A model generated the notes under the pieces. That model saw nothing but the letters and a program-made list of their open reading frames with translations. It searched no databases and had not been told where the DNA came from. A DNA stretch of 6,628 nt from Oscillospiraceae bacterium (GTDB taxonomy: Bacteria; Bacillota; Clostridia; Oscillospirales; Ruminococcaceae): the NCBI GenBank assembly GCA_022511485.1, contig JAFLUJ010000326.1, forward strand, positions 1-6,628, given 5' to 3'. Of the stretch, positions 1 through 5,030 are shown in pieces. Numbering within the stretch: the stretch's first letter is position 1; every line of letters starts with the position of its first letter. A program made the position numbers and the translations under genes.

Positions 1-159
1 AATAACTTCTTCTTTGGTCATTCCAAAGGTAACACCGCCAAATTCTTCGGCAGGGTCAATTTGAGTTGGGATGGATTCTTCGATGGAATTATCTGTTTGA
101 TTTCCACAAGCGGTAAAAAACATAACGACAGAAATTATAATTAACATAATTTTTTTCAT
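1..159 (-). CDS. Putative secreted lipoprotein, N-terminal part only
   Basis: The 53 codons seen are the start of a minus-strand gene that continues past the left edge. The product begins with a bacterial lipoprotein signal peptide: a KK pair at residues 2-3, a hydrophobic core at about 4-15, and a lipobox F-T-A-C with the lipidated cysteine at residue 18, followed by a polar linker (GNQTDNS). It should be anchored to the outer face of the cytoplasmic membrane. Residues 41-53 read GGVTFGMTKEEVI; the GMTKEEV stretch resembles the motif at the start of small BamE/SmpA-like domains found in many Clostridia lipoproteins, but too little is visible for a family call. The start is fixed by a ribosome binding site (GGGAG, 169-173 on the complement) nine bases upstream and by a promoter at 193-221. 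It is divergent to the gene at 255. Confidence 0.8.
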   Translation of the reverse strand, partial: MKKIMLIIISVVMFFTACGNQTDNSIEESIPTQIDPAEEFGGVTFGMTKEEVI

Positions 160-192
160 GACATAATTCTCCCATATTGATATATTTATTCA

Positions 193-221
193 ATTATATC
201 ATATATAGGAAGATTTTTCAA
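193..221 (-). promoter_or_regulatory. Sigma-A promoter of the lipoprotein gene
   Basis: On the minus strand TTGAAA (216-221) is followed after exactly 17 bases by TATAAT (193-198). A TGA triplet directly before the -10 makes it an extended -10 (TGnTATAAT). Transcription would begin near 187, leaving a short leader that carries the ribosome binding site at 169-173. The element lies inside the gap between the divergent genes at 159 and 255. Confidence 0.75.
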
Positions 222-254
222 GATACAAAAATAAAAATTTATGAGGTGATTAAT

Positions 255-1979
255 ATGAATATTTTTAAAGTGTTAGAAGAATTATCAACAACAGCAAAAA
301 AAGCAGCTGATGCCGTTTCTAATGGTGTCAAAGCATGGACAAAAATAGATAAAACTTCTGATGAAGACACTAAAAAAATGCAAACGTATTTGACTAATAA
401 TGCTAAAGAAGCAACAGAAGATTTTGGACTGTTAGCAGCAGTGCCAGCTGCGGCTAAATTAGCTGGCACTGCGGGTGGATTAGGGGCAATAGCTGCAATA
501 GGAGGTGCTGTAGGGCTTGCAGCAATGTTTGACTATACAGGCGATTATATTGACCAGCTTAGTCGTCAAAACCTAATTCCTGAATCGGCACAAGAAATTA
601 ACAATTATACAAATGTTTATAATGCGGCAGTTCAGGAAGCTAAGAGGAAAATTAAAGAAGCAGACGATAATGCAGAAGAGATAAGAGATCAATGGGAAAG
701 AATACAAACCTTAGTTGATGGAAATGGCAAGCTTACAAATACAGCAAACGAAAGTGAGTTTCAAAAAGCTATCAATCTTATGAATATAGCGATTCCCGAT
801 TTAAACATCGAGGTTGTTGACAATCAGATACAAAATTACGACAAAATTGGCAGATCTATATATGACGATATAGACGAAGTCAGCAAAAATAAAAAGGAAT
901 CATATTTGCATGATAGTTACTTGGAAGCCCTGCGTAATATTGGCGATGTGGAAAGACAATGTGATATTGCCCAGCAAAAGTTAAATGTTGCAAATACGTA
1001 TTATCAAAGTAAGGTGGAGGAATATAATGCTTATAAAAATGCTTATAATTCGATTTTTGATAAAAATACCTCAAATAATGAAAAATATGTCAAAATTGGA
1101 GAAAAGATCGTATTAAAAAGTTCTATAAACCTCGATGACCTTGCCAAAGCTAAAGAGAAGGTTGACAAAGCAGGTGATTTGCTGGAGCAAGCAAATTTTG
1201 AATACGGTGCTATTTCAGGCTTAGAAAATTCTTATAAATCAGTAATGGATGAATACGAAGAACAATTTCTGAACGGGAATAATTTAAGTTATCCCGATGT
1301 CGTAAAAACTCCTGCACAATTAGCCGGAGAAGATTTCGGAAAAAGAATGAGAGCAAGGAAAGGCGTTAATGATACGCCGAAAGCCGACCAACCGCCTCCA
1401 ACAAATATTGTTGTCCCCGATAAAGAGGTTCAAAACATCGAACAGCCCCCTGCAAAGGATACTCCAAATGAGGTCTACATGCCTGAAACAGCAGACTTGA
1501 CCAATAGTCTGATCAATGATGTTATAGGTCAGTTCAGTATCCTTCCGGAAGTAATGATGGAATTAGGACAGCAGTCTCTTGTCGCTTTTACCGAGGGATT
1601 TACGGATGATGAGCTAATCGGTGAACGCATTACCGAAGCTGCACAGAAGATCGCTGATGTCTTTTCCGATAACATGGGAGATCTTGCTTATCAGTCCGGC
1701 GGGGAGGCAGCCGTTCGGTACATGGAGGGCTTTGAAGAAGAACTGGACGGAATTTACGAGCGTATCATGGCAGAGCGGGAGCTTGCGGTATCCGGAATGA
1801 CAGCAGGACAGCAGATGGTTTCGTTTAATTATTCAGTGGCATCACAGCCCGGCAGCAGGAGGGAGGAAAGAATAGTTCTTGAAAATCGCGACGAGATCAC
1901 AGTAAAGCTTGACAGGGATGTTGTCGGAAAGTCCGTTATGGAATACATAAAAGAATATAAAAGGAGAACAGGAACTTAA
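255..1979 (+). CDS. Orphan phage tail tape-measure-like protein
   Basis: Encodes 574 residues. I chose the ATG at 255 because GAGGTG (243-248) lies six bases upstream; an open frame extends back to 177 without a ribosome binding site and overlaps the divergent promoter. Layout seen: a charged helical start (1-57), a Gly/Ala-rich hydrophobic segment (about 58-92), long charged helices likely to form coiled coils (about 95-340), a Pro-rich linker (about 375-410), and a C-terminal part (411-574) with two G-F-like helical motifs (TEGF at 446-449, MEGF at 490-493). Residues 150-227, with LVDGNGKL then DNQIQNYDKI, resemble a stretch recurring in tape-measure proteins of Firmicute siphophages; the hydrophobic segment also fits that family. 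Tape-measure proteins set tail length and can help DNA pass the membrane. This one is short and no other tail gene is seen, so it is probably a prophage remnant or a reused fragment. Its own promoter is unclear: only a weak TTGATA at 177 with TATATA at 202. The call rests on recalled motif resemblance and is not certain. Confidence 0.6.
   Translation: MNIFKVLEELSTTAKKAADAVSNGVKAWTKIDKTSDEDTKKMQTYLTNNAKEATEDFGLLAAVPAAAKLAGTAGGLGAIAAIGGAVGLAAMFDYTGDYIDQLSRQNLIPESAQEINNYTNVYNAAVQEAKRKIKEADDNAEEIRDQWERIQTLVDGNGKLTNTANESEFQKAINLMNIAIPDLNIEVVDNQIQNYDKIGRSIYDDIDEVSKNKKESYLHDSYLEALRNIGDVERQCDIAQQKLNVANTYYQSKVEEYNAYKNAYNSIFDKNTSNNEKYVKIGEKIVLKSSINLDDLAKAKEKVDKAGDLLEQANFEYGAISGLENSYKSVMDEYEEQFLNGNNLSYPDVVKTPAQLAGEDFGKRMRARKGVNDTPKADQPPPTNIVVPDKEVQNIEQPPAKDTPNEVYMPETADLTNSLINDVIGQFSILPEVMMELGQQSLVAFTEGFTDDELIGERITEAAQKIADVFSDNMGDLAYQSGGEAAVRYMEGFEEELDGIYERIMAERELAVSGMTAGQQMVSFNYSVASQPGSRREERIVLENRDEITVKLDRDVVGKSVMEYIKEYKRRTGT
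438..472. repeat. Perfect 12-bp inverted repeat inside a coding region
   Basis: GCAGTGCCAGCT (438-449) is the exact reverse complement of AGCTGGCACTGC (461-472), with 11 bases between. It lies in the tape-measure-like gene at the codons for the Gly/Ala-rich hydrophobic segment. In mRNA it would form a stable GC-rich hairpin inside an otherwise AT-rich gene. No T-tract follows on either strand, so it is not a standard terminator. Confidence 0.85.
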
Positions 1980-2028
1980 GTCTATTTTAAACATCTCCCG
2001 CATATCATTATCAAAAAGGAGTGGTAAT

Positions 2029-2310
2029 ATGAATGAAGTAAACAAACCGGCGCTTGTCCACAATATTATCCTGGAGGGAAGAAAAAAACTGTCCGTTTCG
2101 GGAGTTACAGACGTTGACCACTTTGACGAAAATACTGTGCTCCTCTACACTACTATGGGGGAAATGACCGTCAGGGGGACGGATCTGCACGTTAATACGC
2201 TTTCGGTGGAAAGCGGGGAAATGGATATAGAGGGGGAGATCTCCGGGATCGTTTACGGCGACCCCGACCGCCGTTCGCCACTGTCCCTTTTCGGAAAGAT
2301 ATTCAGATAA
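2029..2310 (+). CDS. yabP: Sporulation protein YabP
   Basis: Encodes 93 residues, close to the roughly 100 of Bacillus YabP. The family pattern is clear: H-N-I-x-L-E-G-R (11-18), then L-x-V-S-G-V-x-D-V-D-x-F-D (21-33), then a beta-rich section with G-E-M-T-V-R-G-x-D-L-H-V (44-55) and L-S-V-E-S-G-E-M-x-I-E-G (58-69). It has no signal peptide or membrane segment. In B. subtilis yabP is expressed with yabQ in the mother cell under sigma-E, and the proteins act at the outer forespore membrane around cortex formation; that role is carried over from the family. AAGGAG (2016-2021) sits seven bases before the ATG. yabQ follows after 107 bases. Upstream, where Bacillus carries the small RNA-binding gene yabO (rqcP/hslR), this window has the tape-measure-like gene instead. 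No convincing sigma-E promoter was found. Confidence 0.93.
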   Translation: MNEVNKPALVHNIILEGRKKLSVSGVTDVDHFDENTVLLYTTMGEMTVRGTDLHVNTLSVESGEMDIEGEISGIVYGDPDRRSPLSLFGKIFR

Positions 2311-2360
2311 AAGGCTGAGCCTTTACCCTTACCGTTGGTTACTCTTTTCGGTAAGGTAAA
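2309..2360 (+). repeat. Two overlapping, mutually exclusive hairpins between yabP and yabQ
   Basis: Directly after the yabP stop lies the near-palindrome AAAGGCT-G-AGCCTTT (2310-2324). Its right arm runs into a larger stem: TTTACCCTTACCG (2322-2334) pairs with CGGTAAGGTAAA (2349-2360), giving 12 pairs with one bulged C and a 14-base loop. The two share bases 2322-2324, so they compete at the edge. No T-tract follows, so neither is a classic terminator. They could protect the upstream mRNA end or modulate yabQ output; that is inference. Confidence 0.7.
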
Positions 2361-2417
2361 ATACGACGCGGGAGCATAAAACTTCTATATCACTACAAAC
2401 TCAAAAGGGGTGAGGCT

Positions 2418-2891
2418 TTGCATTTAGATACTTTCTTTTCTGTTTCCCAGCATACGTCGCTGTTTCTGCTTTCTGTGGTGATGGGAGCGGCGCTGGGAGT
2501 GGTCTACGACTGCTTCCGGGTCGTCAGGATACTTCTCCCTCCTGCGGCAGAGTCAAAATCAGTGGCTGTCTCGGATATTATTTTCTGGCTCATTTACGGA
2601 TTCTGCATATTCTGCTATGCCGCTGCTTTCGGCAGGGGACAGGTGCGCTTTTTTATCATTCTTGGCTCCCTTGCCGGATTCGTCCTGTATATCCTCACTG
2701 TGGGAAATCTGATAACCGGGGTCATAAGACGTATTGTAACCGCCTTTTACAGAATATTACATAAAGTATATTCTTCGACAATTGAACCGCTTGTAAAAAG
2801 TTTGAAAAATATTTGTCAAAAAGTGTTGCGGATTTTTGTACAGATTTATAAAAAAATAACAAATAAAAAAGAAGTACAAAAAAACTCTTGA
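2418..2891 (+). CDS. yabQ: Spore cortex biosynthesis protein YabQ
   Basis: Encodes 157 residues from a TTG start, chosen because AAGGGG (2405-2410) lies seven bases upstream and no better start fits. Three or so membrane segments are visible at about 12-30, 52-71 and 76-99, followed by a basic amphipathic tail (about 103-157). The family signature is present: G-A-A-L-G-V-V-Y-D-C-F-R (23-34) at the end of the first segment, and G-Q-V-R-F-F-I-I-L-G (74-83) leading into the third. B. subtilis YabQ is longer, about 211 residues, so this is a compact clostridial form. YabQ is a sigma-E-controlled outer forespore membrane protein needed for normal cortex synthesis. The 3' end overlaps the divIC promoter, so the sporulation and vegetative transcripts can be separated here. 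Confidence 0.92.
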   Translation: MHLDTFFSVSQHTSLFLLSVVMGAALGVVYDCFRVVRILLPPAAESKSVAVSDIIFWLIYGFCIFCYAAAFGRGQVRFFIILGSLAGFVLYILTVGNLITGVIRRIVTAFYRILHKVYSSTIEPLVKSLKNICQKVLRIFVQIYKKITNKKEVQKNS

Positions 2892-2917
2892 AAATTGCCT
2901 TTGTTTGGGTGTATAAT
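2888..2917 (+). promoter_or_regulatory. Sigma-A promoter of the divIC-like gene
   Basis: TTGAAA (2888-2893) and TATAAT (2912-2917) are spaced by 18 bases. The -35 overlaps the yabQ stop codon. This would give the division gene vegetative expression independent of the sporulation genes upstream, which matches how divIC is arranged in Bacillus. Transcription would begin near 2924. Confidence 0.7.
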
Positions 2918-2918
2918 G

Positions 2919-2958
2919 ATGTATGATACATAGAATGGATAAGGTAGACATTCTGTAT
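2919..2958 (+). repeat. Palindrome at the start site and hairpin in the divIC leader
   Basis: ATGTAT-G-ATACAT (2919-2931) is a perfect 13-base palindrome that begins one base after the -10 box and covers the expected start site, so it could be a repressor operator. In RNA the right arm can instead join a hairpin: ATAC (2926-2929) plus AGAATG (2932-2937) pair with CATTCT (2949-2954) and GTAT (2955-2958), leaving a two-base bulge and an 11-base loop. Either function is inference. Confidence 0.5.
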
Positions 2959-2992
2959 TAGGTATTGTCTTGAAGGTGCAGGAGGTGACTGT

Positions 2993-3343
2993 GTGAACGA
3001 ATGGAATAAACGTGCCGCAAAAAAGAACGCCGGCTCTAAAATAATTCTGGACAAGAAGCCTGCGCGCAGTCCCCTGATGCAGGTCATCGTCGCTGTGGCG
3101 GGATTTGCTTTCGTGCTCTATTGTGTAAGCTCTATCGTTCTTACTCAGGCGGAGATCGCTGAAAAACGCTCCGAGCTTGCTGCCCTCGCCGAAAAAGCTG
3201 AAAAGCTGGAGGAGGAAAATGACGAGTACCAAAGCATACTTTCCGAAGAGGACGAGGCAGCCTTTATGGAACGGTACGCTGTAGAAGTTCTGGGATATGC
3301 CTATCCCAATGAGAGACGCTTTTACGACACCACAGGCAAATAA
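2993..3343 (+). CDS. divIC: Septum formation initiator protein, DivIC/FtsB family
   Basis: Encodes 116 residues from a GTG start; a strong AGGAGGTG ribosome binding site (GGAGG at 2981-2985) is seven bases upstream. The layout is the family's: a basic cytosolic tail (1-28, rich in K and R), one membrane segment (about 29-50), an alanine/glutamate-rich coiled coil (about 52-84), and a small C-terminal element R-Y-A-V-E-V-L-G-Y-A-Y-P-N-E-R (94-108), which matches the A-R-E-x-L-G-x-x-x-P-G-E motif of DivIC/FtsB proteins, with N in place of the usual G. The protein should be bitopic with its coiled coil outside, pairing with FtsL and DivIB/FtsQ at the division septum. Its place between yabQ and the S1 gene is the conserved Bacillota order, which favours DivIC over another FtsB-like paralogue. 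Confidence 0.88.
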   Translation: MNEWNKRAAKKNAGSKIILDKKPARSPLMQVIVAVAGFAFVLYCVSSIVLTQAEIAEKRSELAALAEKAEKLEEENDEYQSILSEEDEAAFMERYAVEVLGYAYPNERRFYDTTGK

Positions 3344-3374
3344 GAACAAGTTCTTATCAAAAATTATTATTTTT
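3341..3374 (+). repeat. Two tandem palindromes after divIC
   Basis: TAAGAAC-AA-GTTCTTA (3341-3356) has perfect 7-base arms and includes the divIC stop codon. Immediately after it, AAAAAT-TATT-ATTTTT (3359-3374) has perfect 6-base arms. Both are AT-rich and weak as RNA stems. No typical terminator is formed, so the S1 gene downstream is probably co-transcribed with divIC. Confidence 0.55.
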
Positions 3375-3396
3375 AAGAGAGGATCAAAAACTTTTT

Positions 3397-3843
3397 ATGC
3401 AGCCGGAAGTAGGAAAAATTTATGATGGCAAGGTCACTGGCATAACTAAATTCGGAGCTTTTGTGGAGCTTGAACCAGGTACGACCGGTATGGTACATAT
3501 CAGCGAGGTAGCAAACACATTCGTAAATGAGATCAAGGATCATCTGACAGAAGGTCAGGCTGTTAAAGTAAAGGTCCTGTCTGTAAGCGAGGAAGGCAAG
3601 ATCTCTTTGTCAATAAAGAAGGCGGAGGAAAATCCTTCCCAGAGAAGAGATCAGAAGCGGGGCGGAGGAAAACGTTCCGAGGGCGGCAGCGCTAAGCCTC
3701 AGCAGCAGGAGAAGATCCCTCAGACGCCGGAGGCAGCTTTTGAGGATATGCTCAACAAGTTCAAGCAAAGCTCGGACGAGCGTATGGGCGATCTGAAAAA
3801 GGTCATTGACAATAAGCGAAGAAGTCCGTCAAGACGAAAATAA
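3397..3843 (+). CDS. yabR: S1 domain RNA-binding protein, YabR family
   Basis: Encodes 148 residues. Residues 1-75 form one S1 (OB-fold) domain: P-E-V-G-K-I-Y-D-G-K-V-T-G-I (3-16), K-F-G-A-F-V-E-L (18-25), G-M-V-H-I-S-E-V-A (31-39), a V-K-V-K-V-L-S-V strand near 57-64, and G-K-I-S-L-S-I-K (68-75). A low-complexity basic tail rich in R, K, G, Q and S follows, then a helix F-E-D-M-L-N-K-F-K-Q-S-S-D-E-R and a final R/K-rich end. It is a cytosolic RNA- or ribosome-associated protein of the YabR / general stress protein 13 type; its exact substrate is not known to me. ATG 3397 is the only usable start, but the nearest ribosome binding site (GAGAGGA, 3377-3383) is 13 bases away, longer than normal, so translation may be modest or structure-assisted. 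Position after divIC is conserved; in Bacillus spoIIE follows, here it does not. Confidence 0.93.
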   Translation: MQPEVGKIYDGKVTGITKFGAFVELEPGTTGMVHISEVANTFVNEIKDHLTEGQAVKVKVLSVSEEGKISLSIKKAEENPSQRRDQKRGGGKRSEGGSAKPQQQEKIPQTPEAAFEDMLNKFKQSSDERMGDLKKVIDNKRRSPSRRK

Positions 3844-3874
3844 GGTGAAAATAATACTGCATTACCGGATATAC

Positions 3875-3906
3875 AGCCGTACTATATAAAAAGTGCGGCT
3901 TTTTTT
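3875..3906 (+). terminator. Intrinsic terminator of the yabP-yabR cluster
   Basis: AGCCGTAC (3875-3882) pairs with GTGCGGCT (3893-3900), eight pairs including one G-U, around a 10-base AT-rich loop, followed by a run of T (3900-3906). It closes the transcript of the S1 gene just before a new promoter. Confidence 0.85.
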
Positions 3907-3915
3907 CAATTTCCT

Positions 3916-3944
3916 TTGACATTTGCTGTACAGTATGATATAAT
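3916..3944 (+). promoter_or_regulatory. Perfect consensus sigma-A promoter with extended -10
   Basis: TTGACA (3916-3921), 17 bases, then TATAAT (3939-3944), with TGA right before the -10 (TGnTATAAT). All twelve core positions match consensus and the spacing is ideal. Transcription would start near 3951 and lead into the gene at 3980. This is the strongest promoter in the window and suggests high, vegetative expression of the two unknown genes downstream, unless a repressor not visible here limits it. Confidence 0.88.
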
Positions 3945-3979
3945 ATGCTTAAAAGAAATTAAAAAAGGGGAATTGTAAT

Positions 3980-4369
3980 ATGAGAGAGGGAAATACGATG
4001 CTGAATAGTGATAATTTTTATGGATTTCTGGACGATCTTGACGCTGCTACAGCCGAGCAGATCTCAGAGCATCTGCGGTCCGGTGCTGTGAACGCAATTT
4101 ATGACGGAGACACCAGAGGTCAGGTAGTGGAAGAGATAGTTTTTCGCGGAGGAACATTATATGATGGAGTGGAAGCAAAGGAAGCAGTTCCATGGGTAGT
4201 CAATGATTCTAAGATATGTGCTGCGAAATTTCCCTATCGTGATGGTGAGACCCACAAGCATACTGCGGGATTTGAGGAGTTCGACTGGTGCGTTATCGAT
4301 GACATTCAGTATATGTATGGAAAGCACCTCCAGAAACTGGTCGAAGAGGGAACTCTGACGTTAAAATAA
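3980..4369 (+). CDS. Small acidic protein of unknown function
   Basis: I do not recognise this protein. It has 129 residues from ATG 3980, with AAAGGGG (3964-3970) nine bases upstream. A second start at ATG 3998 (Met7) has its own purine-rich site GAGAGGG (3984-3990) seven bases upstream, so the mature start may be either; a 123-residue form begins MLNSDNF. There is no signal peptide or membrane segment, and the sequence is clearly acidic, with an initial D/E-rich helix (about 11-33), a possible beta-rich middle (about 38-75) and a helical end (about 105-123). Notable residues are Cys80, His92 and His94 (THKHT), and Trp103-Cys104 in F-D-W-C-V-I-D-D. No catalytic motif is evident. It directly follows a consensus promoter and precedes a membrane protein gene by 62 bases, with no terminator between, so the two are probably one operon. 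Confidence 0.8.
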   Translation: MREGNTMLNSDNFYGFLDDLDAATAEQISEHLRSGAVNAIYDGDTRGQVVEEIVFRGGTLYDGVEAKEAVPWVVNDSKICAAKFPYRDGETHKHTAGFEEFDWCVIDDIQYMYGKHLQKLVEEGTLTLK

Positions 4370-4431
4370 CGGAGCCGCAGTTAGGGGGAAAAGGTCAGAG
4401 ATGAGATGTCCGGGATCCGGGAGGGATAAAA

Positions 4432-5001
4432 ATGAGCGAAGAACATTCAGAAAATGATGTTGTTAAATTGGAGCTTCCTGAATATGAGGAAAAAAGCTTT
4501 CCTTTTCCCGATGCCCCCACAGAAAGCTCATTTGCGGAAAACAAGGACGAAATATTCCGCAGAAATATGATAATTGCGGCAAAGGATGCAAAGCTCTCCG
4601 GTCAGCGAATAAAATACCCCGAAAATTTTGGCGCAGAAGAAATTTATCCTCAGGATATGGATAAGATATTTCACAGAGACAAAAAATCAGGGCATAGAAG
4701 CATTTTTACAAGAGCTGCGGCGTTTCTGGATCACAGCGATAATCTTAAAATAGTTTATACGATATTGCTGCTTACATTTGTTGTAATTATGACGATACTG
4801 CTGTCCCTTACATTTCAGCTCCGGGGACGCGTAAAAGATGGACCTGTACAGGTGCAGGCGGAGACTATACCATTCGTAACAGCAGTTCAGGATTTTGAAA
4901 CTGTGATCACTCAGACGCAAATAATCAACGATGAGGTAACAGAGGTCATTCCAGCAGAAACAGTTTCTGTTTTGTACGAGGAGGAAACTATTCTTTATTG
5001 A
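4432..5001 (+). CDS. Single-pass membrane protein of unknown function
   Basis: I do not recognise this 189-residue protein. A good ribosome binding site (GAGGG at 4421-4425) lies six bases before the ATG. Residues 1-105 are charged and probably cytosolic, with an acidic first 30 residues and a basic patch before the membrane (KKSGHR at 84-89, R94). One hydrophobic segment covers about 106-129 and is followed by R-G-R-V-K. The last 55 residues are rich in Thr, Val and Glu without cysteine and would lie outside. The positive charges sit on both sides of the segment, so the orientation is a guess; an N-in, C-out topology is favoured by the lack of any signal peptide. It could be a small anchor, regulator or envelope protein. 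It ends convergent with gpr, 25 bases from that gene's stop, and is probably transcribed from the promoter at 3916. Confidence 0.8.
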   Translation: MSEEHSENDVVKLELPEYEEKSFPFPDAPTESSFAENKDEIFRRNMIIAAKDAKLSGQRIKYPENFGAEEIYPQDMDKIFHRDKKSGHRSIFTRAAAFLDHSDNLKIVYTILLLTFVVIMTILLSLTFQLRGRVKDGPVQVQAETIPFVTAVQDFETVITQTQIINDEVTEVIPAETVSVLYEEETILY

Positions 5002-5007
5002 ATCCCG

Positions 5008-5030
5008 TTAGCGGGGGCGTCCCCGCCTAA
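5008..5030. terminator. Shared hairpin between convergent gene ends
   Basis: GCGGGG (5011-5016) pairs with CCCCGC (5021-5026) around the tetraloop GCGT, with flanking TTA (5008-5010) and TAA (5028-5030) able to extend the stem past one bulged C. The gpr stop codon (5027-5029 on the complement) lies inside it. No T-tract follows on either strand, so it is a strong stem at a convergent junction and not a textbook intrinsic terminator. It may act by blocking or stabilising the 3' ends of both transcripts. Confidence 0.55.

Noticed and set aside
177..254. Longer N-terminus for the tape-measure-like gene from ATG 177
   Set aside because: There is no ribosome binding site before 177 and the segment overlaps the promoter of the divergent lipoprotein gene; ATG 255 has GAGGTG at good spacing.
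1982..2008. Possible sigma-E promoter for yabP (CTATT, 14 bases, CATATCAT)
   Set aside because: Both boxes deviate from the sigma-E consensus and the start site would fall just at the ribosome binding site, leaving almost no leader.
2722..3349. Minus-strand open frames across yabQ and divIC
   Set aside because: They are antisense to conserved genes, lack start signals and have low-complexity F/Y/L/C-rich translations.
4408..4425. Repeated CCGGGA units before the membrane protein gene
   Set aside because: Two copies of six bases overlapping a purine-rich ribosome binding site are too short to support a regulatory element.
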